Source: Hydrogenovibrio sp049975065
GTDB lineage: Bacteria > Pseudomonadota > Gammaproteobacteria > Thiomicrospirales > Thiomicrospiraceae
Strand: one strand, 5' to 3'
Assembly: GCA_049975065.1 (NCBI GenBank)
Contig: JBNGDN010000027.1
Length of the DNA: 22,027 nucleotides
In this document: positions 1 to 7,621 of the stretch, in pieces
Numbering within the stretch: position 1 is the first letter of the stretch
How the letters are laid out: each line of letters opens with the position of its first letter
Position numbers and translations under genes: made by a program
Notes under the pieces: model-generated
What the model was told of the DNA's origin: nothing
Database searches by the model: none
The model's input: the letters and a program-made list of their open reading frames with translations, nothing else

Positions 1-538
1 CTTGAAGGTGGTGGAAAATGAAGTGTATTTTACGGTGGATGTAAACCGTGAATCAGCCACCTCTGCCAGTGCCGGTTACACCACCTACGAAACGATTGTG
101 CATTCAGTTCCGGTCGGCTTTATGATGCATGTGACGCCGTTTATCAATGACGCGGGGGAAGTCGCGCTGAATATCCGTCCGACGCTGTCACGCATTGTCG
201 GTTATGTGGACGATCCGAATCCAGACCTGGCAAAAGAGAAGATTGTCAGCCAGGTGCCGGTGATTCAAGAGCGCGAGATGGATTCGGTTTTGCGTCTGCG
301 AGACGAGCAAACCGCCATTATAGGCGGGTTGATTCAAGACAGTCGTGATAATCAGCGCCAAGGTATCCCCGGATTGATGGATATTCCATGGCTTGGTGAA
401 GCGTTTTCGTACCGAGACGATCGGTTGCAGAAATCGGAATTGGTGATTTTCATTCGTCCTATCATTGTGAAAAATCCCGATATTGATAACGGGGACTTAC
501 AGTCCATGAGACCGTTTTTGCAAAGCAAGAGTCTGTAA
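1..538 (+). CDS. mshL: MSHA-type pilus secretin, C-terminal part (MshL-like)
   Basis: This is the 3' end of a secretin gene; the frame is already open at base 1 and the true start lies upstream. About 178 residues remain and they cover the end of the outer-membrane secretin domain. Visible family landmarks are VPVGFMMHVTPFI, the strand segment VALNIRPTLSRI, REMDSVLRLRDEQTAIIGGL and the terminal GIPGLMDIPWLGEAF followed by SELVIFIRPII. Secretins form the outer-membrane ring through which a type IV pilus or type II secretion pseudopilus works. The MSHA assignment comes from the neighbours (MshN-, MshE- and MshG-like proteins follow directly) more than from this fragment; PilQ or GspD remain possible by domain alone. 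The stop TAA abuts the ATG of the next gene with no spacer, so translation is probably coupled. Confidence 0.82.
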   Translation, partial: LKVVENEVYFTVDVNRESATSASAGYTTYETIVHSVPVGFMMHVTPFINDAGEVALNIRPTLSRIVGYVDDPNPDLAKEKIVSQVPVIQEREMDSVLRLRDEQTAIIGGLIQDSRDNQRQGIPGLMDIPWLGEAFSYRDDRLQKSELVIFIRPIIVKNPDIDNGDLQSMRPFLQSKSL

Positions 539-2023
539 ATGAGTTTGCTGCTTGAAGCCCTGCGAAAAGCGGCCATGGATAAAAAAGCCGCGGAAGGCCA
601 AGAAACCGGTGGTATTGCCAGGCCTGGCGATTTGCCGGACAGCCCCGTTAAAGGCAAAAGCAATAGCAACCGTAACGACAGTAACAACAGTCGCAGTGGC
701 CAAAACAGACCACCCCAGACCGTTCAACCCTCTGATGTGTCTGATGGCTTGTCATCAGAACAAGCCAAGCCCGGCTGGAGCCTGTCCCGTATTCCCGGTT
801 ATTCATCCGACTCTGAGACAGTGGCAGAGACGGTTGCAAAGACGGCGATCCGCTTTTCGGCGGAGGCGAAATCGGCCAAACCACAGGAGACCATGCCCAC
901 GCCTGAACAAGTGCGTGCGTTTCTGGCGGCAACGGCAGCGCCCGCACCAGCAGGTTTTCCGCGTTCCGGTTGGGGGCTGGCTGTGTTAATCGGCTTGTTG
1001 CTGTTGGTGGGCATTGGCTATTACGGTTTCGGGTATTATCAGCGGCAAATGCAGGCGATACAAGCGGAGCATTTGGCTTGGTCACCCGCTTTTAATCCGG
1101 CAACGTCTGAGGTGTCGGTTCCGGCCAAGTCGGTTCCACCCAAGTCCGTCCCACCCAGCTTGGATGGGGATGAACAACCGCCGATGGCAGTATCCGCCGC
1201 GGCAACGACGGCTGTCACGGAACCGGCGGAACCAGACACCAGGCGTCCATCGGGTAAAAGCGCTGCTTTGGGCGAGATGGCCACACAAACCGTCACGAAG
1301 CCGGCTTCGCCAAAGGCTGCCACGCCTGTTTCAGCCCAGCCGGAAAGCCTCCAGAAAAATGCCCCGCTTGCGCCTCATAAGGCGGCGTTGCAGATTAGCC
1401 GCGTTTCAGAGCCGAGCCAGGTGCAGCAGGCGTTTGATGCCTATGCGTCTGGAGATTATGAGCGGGCAGAGGCTTTGTATCAGGCGGTTTATCAGCGCAC
1501 GCCGGATGCTTTGCCAGTCTTGTTTGGGTTGGCGGCTTTGGCGGTGAAGCAAGGACGAAAATCCGCCGCTTTGGGCTATTATCAACGTATTCTTCAGTTG
1601 AATCCTGACAATAAGGCGGCGAAAAACGCCATGGTGATACTGGCGGCAGATCAACCAGGCCTGGTGGATTCGCTGCAGGCACTTGAGGACAGAGCCGTCG
1701 CTTTTCCACAGGATGCCCGGCTGCAAGCCGCTCTGGGGCATCGCTATGCCAAAGACGGCAACTGGACATCCGCACAGCAACAGTATTTTATGGCTTATGA
1801 GCTGGCTCCGAGCCGAGGAGATTATGCGTTGAATCTGGCTGTCAGCCTTGATCAACTGGGGGAATACGCTTTGGCGCACGAGTATTATCAACGGGCGTTG
1901 CAGGCTCATGCAGCCCCGTTGACTCTGGCACAAAGCGCTCAGGCACGCCAGCGACAGCAGGCTTTGCAGGTTTATCTAAAGGCCATTGCAACCCCCAGTG
2001 TCAAGCGAGGCGTGGATGAGTAA
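539..2023 (+). CDS. mshN: MshN-like TPR inner-membrane pilus biogenesis protein
   Basis: A 494-residue protein that starts MSLLLEALRKAAMDKK, an N-terminal signature seen in MshN/GspB-like proteins. Residues 20-140 are a low-complexity cytoplasmic linker, residues about 144-166 a single transmembrane segment, residues 175-290 a Pro/Ala/Lys-rich periplasmic linker with a short VP(A/P)KS repeat, and residues from about 295 to the end contain tetratricopeptide repeats (for example AYASGDYERAEALYQAVYQR and LAVSLDQLGEYALAHEYYQR). MshN is thought to act in assembly of the secretin/pilus envelope complex. AAGAG at 527-531 is a ribosome-binding site 7 nt before the ATG. The gene overlaps the next by 8 nt. 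In Vibrio an ATPase gene (mshM) lies between mshL and mshN; here there is none. Family assignment is good, exact role inferred. Confidence 0.75.
   Translation: MSLLLEALRKAAMDKKAAEGQETGGIARPGDLPDSPVKGKSNSNRNDSNNSRSGQNRPPQTVQPSDVSDGLSSEQAKPGWSLSRIPGYSSDSETVAETVAKTAIRFSAEAKSAKPQETMPTPEQVRAFLAATAAPAPAGFPRSGWGLAVLIGLLLLVGIGYYGFGYYQRQMQAIQAEHLAWSPAFNPATSEVSVPAKSVPPKSVPPSLDGDEQPPMAVSAAATTAVTEPAEPDTRRPSGKSAALGEMATQTVTKPASPKAATPVSAQPESLQKNAPLAPHKAALQISRVSEPSQVQQAFDAYASGDYERAEALYQAVYQRTPDALPVLFGLAALAVKQGRKSAALGYYQRILQLNPDNKAAKNAMVILAADQPGLVDSLQALEDRAVAFPQDARLQAALGHRYAKDGNWTSAQQQYFMAYELAPSRGDYALNLAVSLDQLGEYALAHEYYQRALQAHAAPLTLAQSAQARQRQQALQVYLKAIATPSVKRGVDE
618..627. repeat. Iterated palindrome CCAGGCCTGG, copy 1
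   Basis: Exact copy, flanked G/C to give a 12-bp palindrome; inside mshN, read as A-R-P-G. Confidence 0.85.
1655..1664. repeat. Iterated palindrome CCAGGCCTGG, copy 2
   Basis: Exact copy, flanked A/T to give a 12-bp palindrome; inside mshN in another frame, read as Q-P-G-L-V. Confidence 0.85.
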
Positions 2024-3701
2024 GTTGCGTCTGGGTGAGCGCTTGTTGGCGAAAGGGTACATTACCCAAGACCAACTCACGGTGGGCTTGTTGGAGCAGA
2101 AAGTGACCGGGCAAAAGCTGGGTAAAACGCTCATTGCCTTAGGTTTTTTGTCTGAGGCGGATGCGCGTGAAGTCTTAGGTGAAGTGGTGGGCTATGCGTC
2201 CATGTCATTGCAGGGTGTGGTGCCGGATGCGATGGCGTTGGATTTGGTGTCGGAAACCTTTGCGCGTACGCATTTGGTGATGCCGATCAGCTTGAGCACG
2301 GAGTGTTTGAAGGTGGCCATGATCAGTCCGGATGACATTGTATTGCTGGATCAGTTGCGACGCCATATTCATTTGGATATCCAAATCGCACCGATATTGG
2401 TGGCTGAAAATGAAATTCAAGCCGCCATCGACCATTTTTACGGTTATGAGTTGTCCATTGATGGCATTTTGCATGAACTGGAAACCGGCCTGGCTGAGGT
2501 GGCTACGGCCCGCCTTGAGCAGGCTGAATATTCTCAGCCAATGGTGCGCTTGGTGGATAATTTTTTGACGGATGCGGTGAAAAGAGAGGCTTCCGATATT
2601 CATTTTGAGCCGGAAGAACATTTTATTGGTATTCGCTATCGGGTGGATGGGGTCTTGCAGCCGATTCGGCTGATTCACAAGATGTTTTGGTCGGCGCTGG
2701 TGATTCGTTTGAAAGTGATGGCGAGTTTGGATTTAACCGATCAGCGTCTGCCGCAGGATGGGCGCATGGAGTTGGTGGTGCATGGTCGTCGCATTGACGT
2801 GCGCGTGTCAGTGCTGCCAGGACAGCATGGAGAAAACTTTGTGCTGCGGATATTGGATCGCGAAAAAGGCATCGTGCCGCTGGCGCAGCTGGGATTGGAT
2901 GCGCCAGCGCTTCGAGCCTTGCAATTGATGATGGCCAGACCTTACGGGCTGGTGCTGGTGACAGGGCCGACCGGGTCGGGAAAAACCACCACTTTGTACT
3001 CGATGATTAACGAGCTGAATCAGGTCGGTGTCAACATTATGACACTGGAAGATCCGGTGGAGTATCCGATGACAGGCGTGCGTCAAACGTCGATTAACGA
3101 TGACGTTGGTATGACATTTGCCAATGGCATCCGCTCCATGTTGCGTCAGGATCCAGATATTATGCTGGTCGGTGAAGTGCGTGACAGCGAAACCGCGGAT
3201 ATGACGTTTCGCGCCGCCATGACGGGGCATTTAGTGCTGACCACGTTGCATGCAAATTCCGCCGTGGCCGCGATTCCCCGCTTGATTGATCTGGGCGTGT
3301 CGCCGTCGCTTCTGGCCGGTAACATTGTGGGCATCTTGGCACAGCGGTTGGTTCGGCGTCTTTGCGATGCGTGTAAGCAGTCCTATGTGCCGGAGTCGTT
3401 TGAGTGTGAATTGTTGGGGGTGAACGAGGGCGACGTGTCTCGGTTATATCGGGCTTGCGGTTGCGCAGCTTGCAATGACGTTGGGTATAAAGGACGCCTG
3501 GCGGTTTTGGAGGTGCTGCATTTTGATGAGTCGTTGGACGACCGTGTGCTGGCTGGCGATTCGCAACACGGCCTTTTGGAGCATTGTTTGTCGCAAGGCT
3601 TTAACACTCTGACGCAAAACGGGGTTAAACGGGTGTTAAGTGGAGAAACCAGCTTGGATGAAATCAGCCGAGTATTGAATTTAACGGAATTGGTTCCATG
3701 A
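2016..3701 (+). CDS. mshE: MshE-like pilus extension ATPase with MshEN c-di-GMP domain
   Basis: A GspE/PilB-family hexameric ATPase of 561 residues that powers pilus extension from the cytoplasmic face. I chose ATG 2016 because GCGAGG lies just upstream and the next residues begin the MshEN domain; an in-frame ATG at 1986 would add ten residues inside mshN. The first MshEN motif (residues 5-28, RLGERLLAKGYI then L-x3-L-x2-Q) fits the c-di-GMP-binding consensus. The second (residues 34-59, KLGKTLIALGFL) has lost the late Leu and Gln. The ATPase core shows Walker A GPTGSGKTT (317-325), the Asp box TLEDPVEY, Walker B DPDIMLVGEVRD, the His box TGHLVLTTLHAN, and a C-terminal Cys set (CDAC and CGCAAC) expected to bind zinc. 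Assignment as an active assembly ATPase is secure; c-di-GMP control is inferred from the motif. Confidence 0.9.
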   Translation: MSKLRLGERLLAKGYITQDQLTVGLLEQKVTGQKLGKTLIALGFLSEADAREVLGEVVGYASMSLQGVVPDAMALDLVSETFARTHLVMPISLSTECLKVAMISPDDIVLLDQLRRHIHLDIQIAPILVAENEIQAAIDHFYGYELSIDGILHELETGLAEVATARLEQAEYSQPMVRLVDNFLTDAVKREASDIHFEPEEHFIGIRYRVDGVLQPIRLIHKMFWSALVIRLKVMASLDLTDQRLPQDGRMELVVHGRRIDVRVSVLPGQHGENFVLRILDREKGIVPLAQLGLDAPALRALQLMMARPYGLVLVTGPTGSGKTTTLYSMINELNQVGVNIMTLEDPVEYPMTGVRQTSINDDVGMTFANGIRSMLRQDPDIMLVGEVRDSETADMTFRAAMTGHLVLTTLHANSAVAAIPRLIDLGVSPSLLAGNIVGILAQRLVRRLCDACKQSYVPESFECELLGVNEGDVSRLYRACGCAACNDVGYKGRLAVLEVLHFDESLDDRVLAGDSQHGLLEHCLSQGFNTLTQNGVKRVLSGETSLDEISRVLNLTELVP

Positions 3702-3710
3702 GGTGTGGCG

Positions 3711-4916
3711 GTGACGCTTTATCGTTATAAAGGGATTAATCGTTTTGGCAAGCGGGTGCAGGGTGAGATGCAAGCTTTGAGTGAAGCGGAACTGTTGCAG
3801 CGATTACGTTCTGCTGACATTGATTTGGTGTCCTGCAAAGTGAAATCGCGGCGTCGATTCGAAGGTGCTAACGGTCGCAAAGTTCAACGCCGTGAGGTGA
3901 TTGTGCTGACATCGCAGTTACGACAGCTGTTGGGTGCTGGCGTCCCTTTGATGGACGTGGTGGATGATTTGCGCCGCGAAGCGGAAACTGAATCCGTGCG
4001 GCAAATGTTGTCGGTTGTGTATGATGCGATGGAAGGCGGGCAGAGCTTTTCACAGGCGTTGAGGGTTTATGAGTCGGTGTTGGGTTCTGTGTATATTACC
4101 TTGGTGGCCGTCGGGGAGAAAACCGGACAAATGGTGACGATTCTGACTCAGCTGGAGTCCATGTTGAAGTGGGAGGACGGTCTGATCGTCAAAGCGAAAA
4201 AAGTGATGATCTATCCCGCTATCGTCGCAACGGTGGTGCTGTCGGTGATTTTTATGATGATGCTGTTTGTGGTGCCGGAGCTGGTCACCTTTGTGGCTGA
4301 AATGGGCGGTGACTTGGGGTGGGCGACCCGTTCATTGATGGCGGTTTCTGGCTTTATTCAAGACGCTTTTTGGGGGGTGTTGTTGGTTCCATTGGTGTTA
4401 TGGGGACTGGTCGTCGTCTTGCATCGACGTTCCGAGGCGTTTCGCATCGGTTGGGATCGCAGTGTGTTTCGCTGGCCATTGATTGGCGGCGTGACCTATA
4501 AGCTCAAGGTGGCGCGTCTGGCCAGTACCCTAGGGGTGATGCAAGGGGCTGGGGTGCATTTTAATGAGTGCATGGCGCAATCGGCTCGCGTCGTCAATAA
4601 CGCTTATTTGGAAAAAGCGGTTGCGGAGGCGATGCGCTTGATTGAAGAGGGTGAAACGATTCATAAAGCTTTTGCGCAAGCGGGTGTTTTTCCACCGATG
4701 GCGGTACGCATGATGAAGGTAGGCGAGCAAAGTGGGCGTATGCGGGAATCCCTGGAATATATCAGTGCTTTTTATGATGCAGAAGCCAAAGAGGCCATCG
4801 ACAGGGTGGAGCCTGCAATTGAGCCAGTGCTGACCATTTTAATGGCAGTGGTCGTCGGCTGGGTGATGCTGGCCGTGCTCGGCCCCGTTTATGACACCAT
4901 TTCAAAGGTGCCCTGA
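3711..4916 (+). CDS. mshG: MshG-like pilus platform protein (GspF/PilC family)
   Basis: Inner-membrane platform protein that couples the MshE-like ATPase to pilin assembly. Two T2SSF domains are visible: residues about 66-190 (LTSQLRQLLGAGVPLMDVV, then VGEKTGQM) and about 265-390 (ARLASTLGVMQGAGVHF, then VGEQSGRM). Hydrophobic segments lie near residues 166-190, 220-238 and 372-392, the usual three-segment topology. Two GTG codons compete as starts. GTG 3711 has GAGG at 3700-3703 with 7-nt spacing, while GTG 3705 would have that GAGG only 1 nt away, so 3711 is preferred (401 residues; 403 with the earlier codon). The gene follows mshE by 9 nt and its TGA overlaps the next ATG by one base. Confidence 0.88.
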   Translation: MTLYRYKGINRFGKRVQGEMQALSEAELLQRLRSADIDLVSCKVKSRRRFEGANGRKVQRREVIVLTSQLRQLLGAGVPLMDVVDDLRREAETESVRQMLSVVYDAMEGGQSFSQALRVYESVLGSVYITLVAVGEKTGQMVTILTQLESMLKWEDGLIVKAKKVMIYPAIVATVVLSVIFMMMLFVVPELVTFVAEMGGDLGWATRSLMAVSGFIQDAFWGVLLVPLVLWGLVVVLHRRSEAFRIGWDRSVFRWPLIGGVTYKLKVARLASTLGVMQGAGVHFNECMAQSARVVNNAYLEKAVAEAMRLIEEGETIHKAFAQAGVFPPMAVRMMKVGEQSGRMRESLEYISAFYDAEAKEAIDRVEPAIEPVLTILMAVVVGWVMLAVLGPVYDTISKVP

Positions 4917-6538
4917 TGCATTATTACGGATATTTGTACGATGATCATTTGGTTTTGGTGACCGCTGATAGAAGCCGAAAGTCGGGTTGGGCAAGGGTAC
5001 GACTACCATGGAATTCGGATGCGATTCGTACACTGCTGGAGCCGATATTGAAGCCGCTAAAGGCGCCGGCGACATTTTCGTTGATTCTGGCGTTTTCCGA
5101 TGAGCAAATCGATATGGATTGGGTGCCAGCCCTCTTGCCCTGGGAAAAACCCGCTTATGTCAAGCGCTGTCACAGTCGTTTTGACAAAGGCGAATGGGCG
5201 CACTCACATTGGGTGTCGGTTTACCGTCAAAATGCGGTGGGGCGACGCGAGCAACGACTGGTCACCGTCCATCAGCCCCAGTCGGATAAGCTGAAGAATC
5301 TGCTTGATGTGATTGCGGCGCTAGGGGGTCGAGTGGGGCAGGTGTATTCCTATGTGTTTTTATTGGAATTGTATTTCTGGCAAAGCGTGACCAAAACGCT
5401 GAAGCTGTCACGCAAGCGTATGCAAGCGCCGTTTATATGGACGCTTCGAGAGGATTCGCATCGTTTTCGCCAGTGGGTGTTTGTTGACGGAAATTTCATC
5501 TTGTCACGGTGGGTGGTTTTGGACACTCAGTTGGATGAAACCGCCATTGCCGAGGCTTTGGTGGCCGAAGTGAGCGGTACGATTCGTTATCTTTACAATC
5601 AAAAGTGGGTGGCGTTCGATCGCGAAATCGGACAGGTGTTTGTAGAGGCGGTTACGACTTTTAAGGCGAACCCTTTGCCGTTTATCGAGGTGTTTAAAGC
5701 ACACTTTAGCGTCAAAAACTGGGATATGAGCAAGCCGTACTTTGTCAGCGACACCCTGCCAATTGGACAAGAAACCGAGTCGGCGTTCACCGAATTCCCT
5801 TTGTTGACGCAAGTCAGCGATTTTTTAAAGACCAAAGCGCCCCCGTCTTTTTATCAGAATGGCACTTGGTGGGAACGGGTGCCGTCTTGGCCTTGGTCGC
5901 GTCTTGCATGGGCGGCAGCTGGGCTTGCTTTGGTTGTTGCTCTGACGATGTCCGTGCGGAACGGGTTCGACTACATGACGCTCGCCCAACAGGAAAGGGT
6001 GCTCACCAAGCAATTGACCGAGTTACAACAGCATAAGGTTCGGGTGCAAAAGGCGATTAATTTGCAATACGATGCGCAGGACATGAAGGCCACGGTGGAG
6101 TTTTTCGATCACTTGAAGCACCTCAAGCGTGCGCATTTTCTGGAACACTCTTTGGTGGCGCTCAGTCAGGCGTTGGCGGGTCATCCGACCATTCAGCTCA
6201 AGCAGATAACCTGGAGCCGTGAGGCTGTGTTGGATCGAGGTTGGATGGCGGCGACCGTGTCTTGTGATGTGGTGGGGGCCGGTTCCTTCGAGTCGTTATT
6301 GCAACAAGCGGATGCCTTTCAGGAAGCCGTTCGCCAAATCGATGGGTTTGATGAAGTGGCTTACCAGCAGGAACCTTTCAATCGTCAGTCCGACCGCGCT
6401 TTATCGGTGGAAGGGCGCTTAAAGCCTGAAGTGCAACACTTGCCGTTCACCTTAGCGTTTCGTGTAGAAGTCATGTCAAAGGACAGGCTGGGTGCGGTCA
6501 AAGATAAGAACGACGAGGGGGCGTATGAACGCAATTAG
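4916..6538 (+). CDS. GspL/PilM-PilN-like inner-membrane pilus assembly protein
   Basis: A 540-residue protein with no strong motif, recognised by architecture and position. Residues 1-325 are a mixed alpha/beta cytoplasmic region that could be a degenerate actin-like (PilM/GspL-type) fold. Residues about 328-346 form one transmembrane helix (WSRLAWAAAGLALVVALTM). Residues 353-382 look coiled coil, and residues 385-530 could be the periplasmic ferredoxin-like domain of PilN/GspL. Thus one polypeptide may do the work of PilM plus PilN, as GspL does; MshI is the closest expected MSHA counterpart. AAAGG at 4904-4908 sits 7 nt before the ATG, and the start overlaps the mshG stop (TGATG). In Vibrio the mshI-J-K group lies upstream of mshL; here the equivalent follows mshG. 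Function inferred. Confidence 0.6.
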   Translation: MHYYGYLYDDHLVLVTADRSRKSGWARVRLPWNSDAIRTLLEPILKPLKAPATFSLILAFSDEQIDMDWVPALLPWEKPAYVKRCHSRFDKGEWAHSHWVSVYRQNAVGRREQRLVTVHQPQSDKLKNLLDVIAALGGRVGQVYSYVFLLELYFWQSVTKTLKLSRKRMQAPFIWTLREDSHRFRQWVFVDGNFILSRWVVLDTQLDETAIAEALVAEVSGTIRYLYNQKWVAFDREIGQVFVEAVTTFKANPLPFIEVFKAHFSVKNWDMSKPYFVSDTLPIGQETESAFTEFPLLTQVSDFLKTKAPPSFYQNGTWWERVPSWPWSRLAWAAAGLALVVALTMSVRNGFDYMTLAQQERVLTKQLTELQQHKVRVQKAINLQYDAQDMKATVEFFDHLKHLKRAHFLEHSLVALSQALAGHPTIQLKQITWSREAVLDRGWMAATVSCDVVGAGSFESLLQQADAFQEAVRQIDGFDEVAYQQEPFNRQSDRALSVEGRLKPEVQHLPFTLAFRVEVMSKDRLGAVKDKNDEGAYERN

Positions 6539-7169
6539 ACGCCTCCGTGCTGAACACCGTCGAACCTTCTTGAAGCCCTTGGTGTGGTTGCTCGTGATCA
6601 TTTTGCTGTTTGGGATGCTGCAGGTGTTTGCAACACAGCGTCTTCAAGACATGCGTCAGGTGTATCAAACCAAGCAGGCGCAGTATGCGTCGTTGCGGCA
6701 ACAGGTCGGTTTTTTGCAAAAACAAGCGCAACTTTCGAAACAGTATGCCCCAGTTTATGCGCAGATAACGCCTGAAGATTTGGTGAAACAGCGTGGGCGC
6801 ATTGCTTGGACGGATGCGTTGCTGAAGATACAATCCGACCTATTGCTGGCGCCTTTCAGCTTTCAGTTTGAACCGGAGGGGCGTTTGTTGGCTCAGGATG
6901 TCGCACACCTACCATTGGGACAACCGATATTCTATTACACGCGCCTGCATTTAACGGCAGGGCTGCAAACCGACAGGGATGTGATAACGCTGTTTCAGCG
7001 CATCACTCGGGAGATTACCAAATACTTTTTGTATCAGGAGTGTACCTTGATACGCAATGACTGGAAGGGGGAGCCGCGTTTGAATTTACAGCAGGGAAAT
7101 GTTTTGTTGAAGTGTTCTTTGGTGTTTTTTGAAGCCAGACCCCGTGACTTCAAAGGTGTGAATTCATGA
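6525..7169 (+). CDS. PilO/MshJ-like inner-membrane pilus assembly protein
   Basis: A 214-residue bitopic membrane protein. A basic N-terminus (NAIRRLRAEHRR) precedes a transmembrane helix at residues about 17-36 and a coiled-coil segment at 40-72; the remaining 140 residues are predicted periplasmic and contain the strand-like FSFQFEPEGRLL. This matches PilO/GspM/MshJ proteins, which pair with PilN/GspL-like partners, here the product immediately upstream. I chose ATG 6525 because GAGG at 6515-6518 lies 6 nt upstream; a GTG at 6492 would extend it 11 residues without a good site. The gene overlaps the previous one by 14 nt and its TGA overlaps the next ATG (ATGA), so translation is coupled on both sides. 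Confidence 0.55.
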   Translation: MNAIRRLRAEHRRTFLKPLVWLLVIILLFGMLQVFATQRLQDMRQVYQTKQAQYASLRQQVGFLQKQAQLSKQYAPVYAQITPEDLVKQRGRIAWTDALLKIQSDLLLAPFSFQFEPEGRLLAQDVAHLPLGQPIFYYTRLHLTAGLQTDRDVITLFQRITREITKYFLYQECTLIRNDWKGEPRLNLQQGNVLLKCSLVFFEARPRDFKGVNS

Positions 7170-7621
7170 GATTAGGAGCGAGTTGGCGCAAAATGTTCTG
7201 GATCCAAACGCATTGGGCCGGCGGGTTTAAAACCGTTTGTTCGTTTAAGGGGGTGCCGTTATTGGGCGTCATTTTGATTTTGTCAGGATGGTTGTTGCCC
7301 GTGTTTTCGGTTCAAGCGGAAACCTTTGAAAAGCCCGCCGCTGAGCCAGCGGCCATGCAGCGCTTGTTTATGACACCGGCACAACGCGTCTCGATTGAAC
7401 GGGCACGCCAGAAGCAAATAAACCCGGTGGCCTCGTCTAACGCCCTTAAAGCCGCTTCCAAGACCAAGGTGGCAAAAAACACCCGGCCTGGCAAGGTGAC
7501 GGCGGTGATTCGCTTGCCGGATGGGCGGCAGCAAGTCCGATTGAATGGGCGTTATCAAATTGTCAATCAAGCAGCGCCAGCATGGCAGCTGGGAGGAAAG
7601 GTTCGTGAATCAAATGATTGA
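7166..7621 (+). CDS. Small exported MshK/PilP-like pilus assembly protein
   Basis: A 151-residue protein with an N-terminal export signal: a long basic n-region, a hydrophobic core at residues about 29-47, and a likely signal peptidase I site after VQA (residue 51). The mature part has RLFMTPAQRVSIERAR at residues 66-81, then a Lys/Ala-rich linker and a C-terminal segment TAVIRLPDGRQQVRLNGRY. The layout 'LF-x-TP-x-xR' followed by a 'G-V-I-x-x-DG-x-x-x-V-x-LNG' motif recurs in small periplasmic proteins encoded beside PilN/PilO-like genes; MshK/PilP is the nearest role, probably bridging inner membrane and secretin. AAAGG at 7152-7156 is the ribosome-binding site. ATG 7193 is an alternative start that shortens the n-region. 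The 3' end is overlapped by rmuC. Confidence 0.5.
   Translation: MRLGASWRKMFWIQTHWAGGFKTVCSFKGVPLLGVILILSGWLLPVFSVQAETFEKPAAEPAAMQRLFMTPAQRVSIERARQKQINPVASSNALKAASKTKVAKNTRPGKVTAVIRLPDGRQQVRLNGRYQIVNQAAPAWQLGGKVRESND

Noticed and set aside
1117..1161. Short direct repeats in the mshN linker (VPAKSVPPKSVPP)
   Set aside because: A real but ordinary low-complexity Pro/Lys linker; too short and degenerate to be a separate element.
1014..1933. Long alternative-frame ORFs on both strands within mshN
   Set aside because: Arg-rich, low-complexity translations typical of frame shadows in GC-balanced coding DNA; mshN itself has a clear domain pattern.
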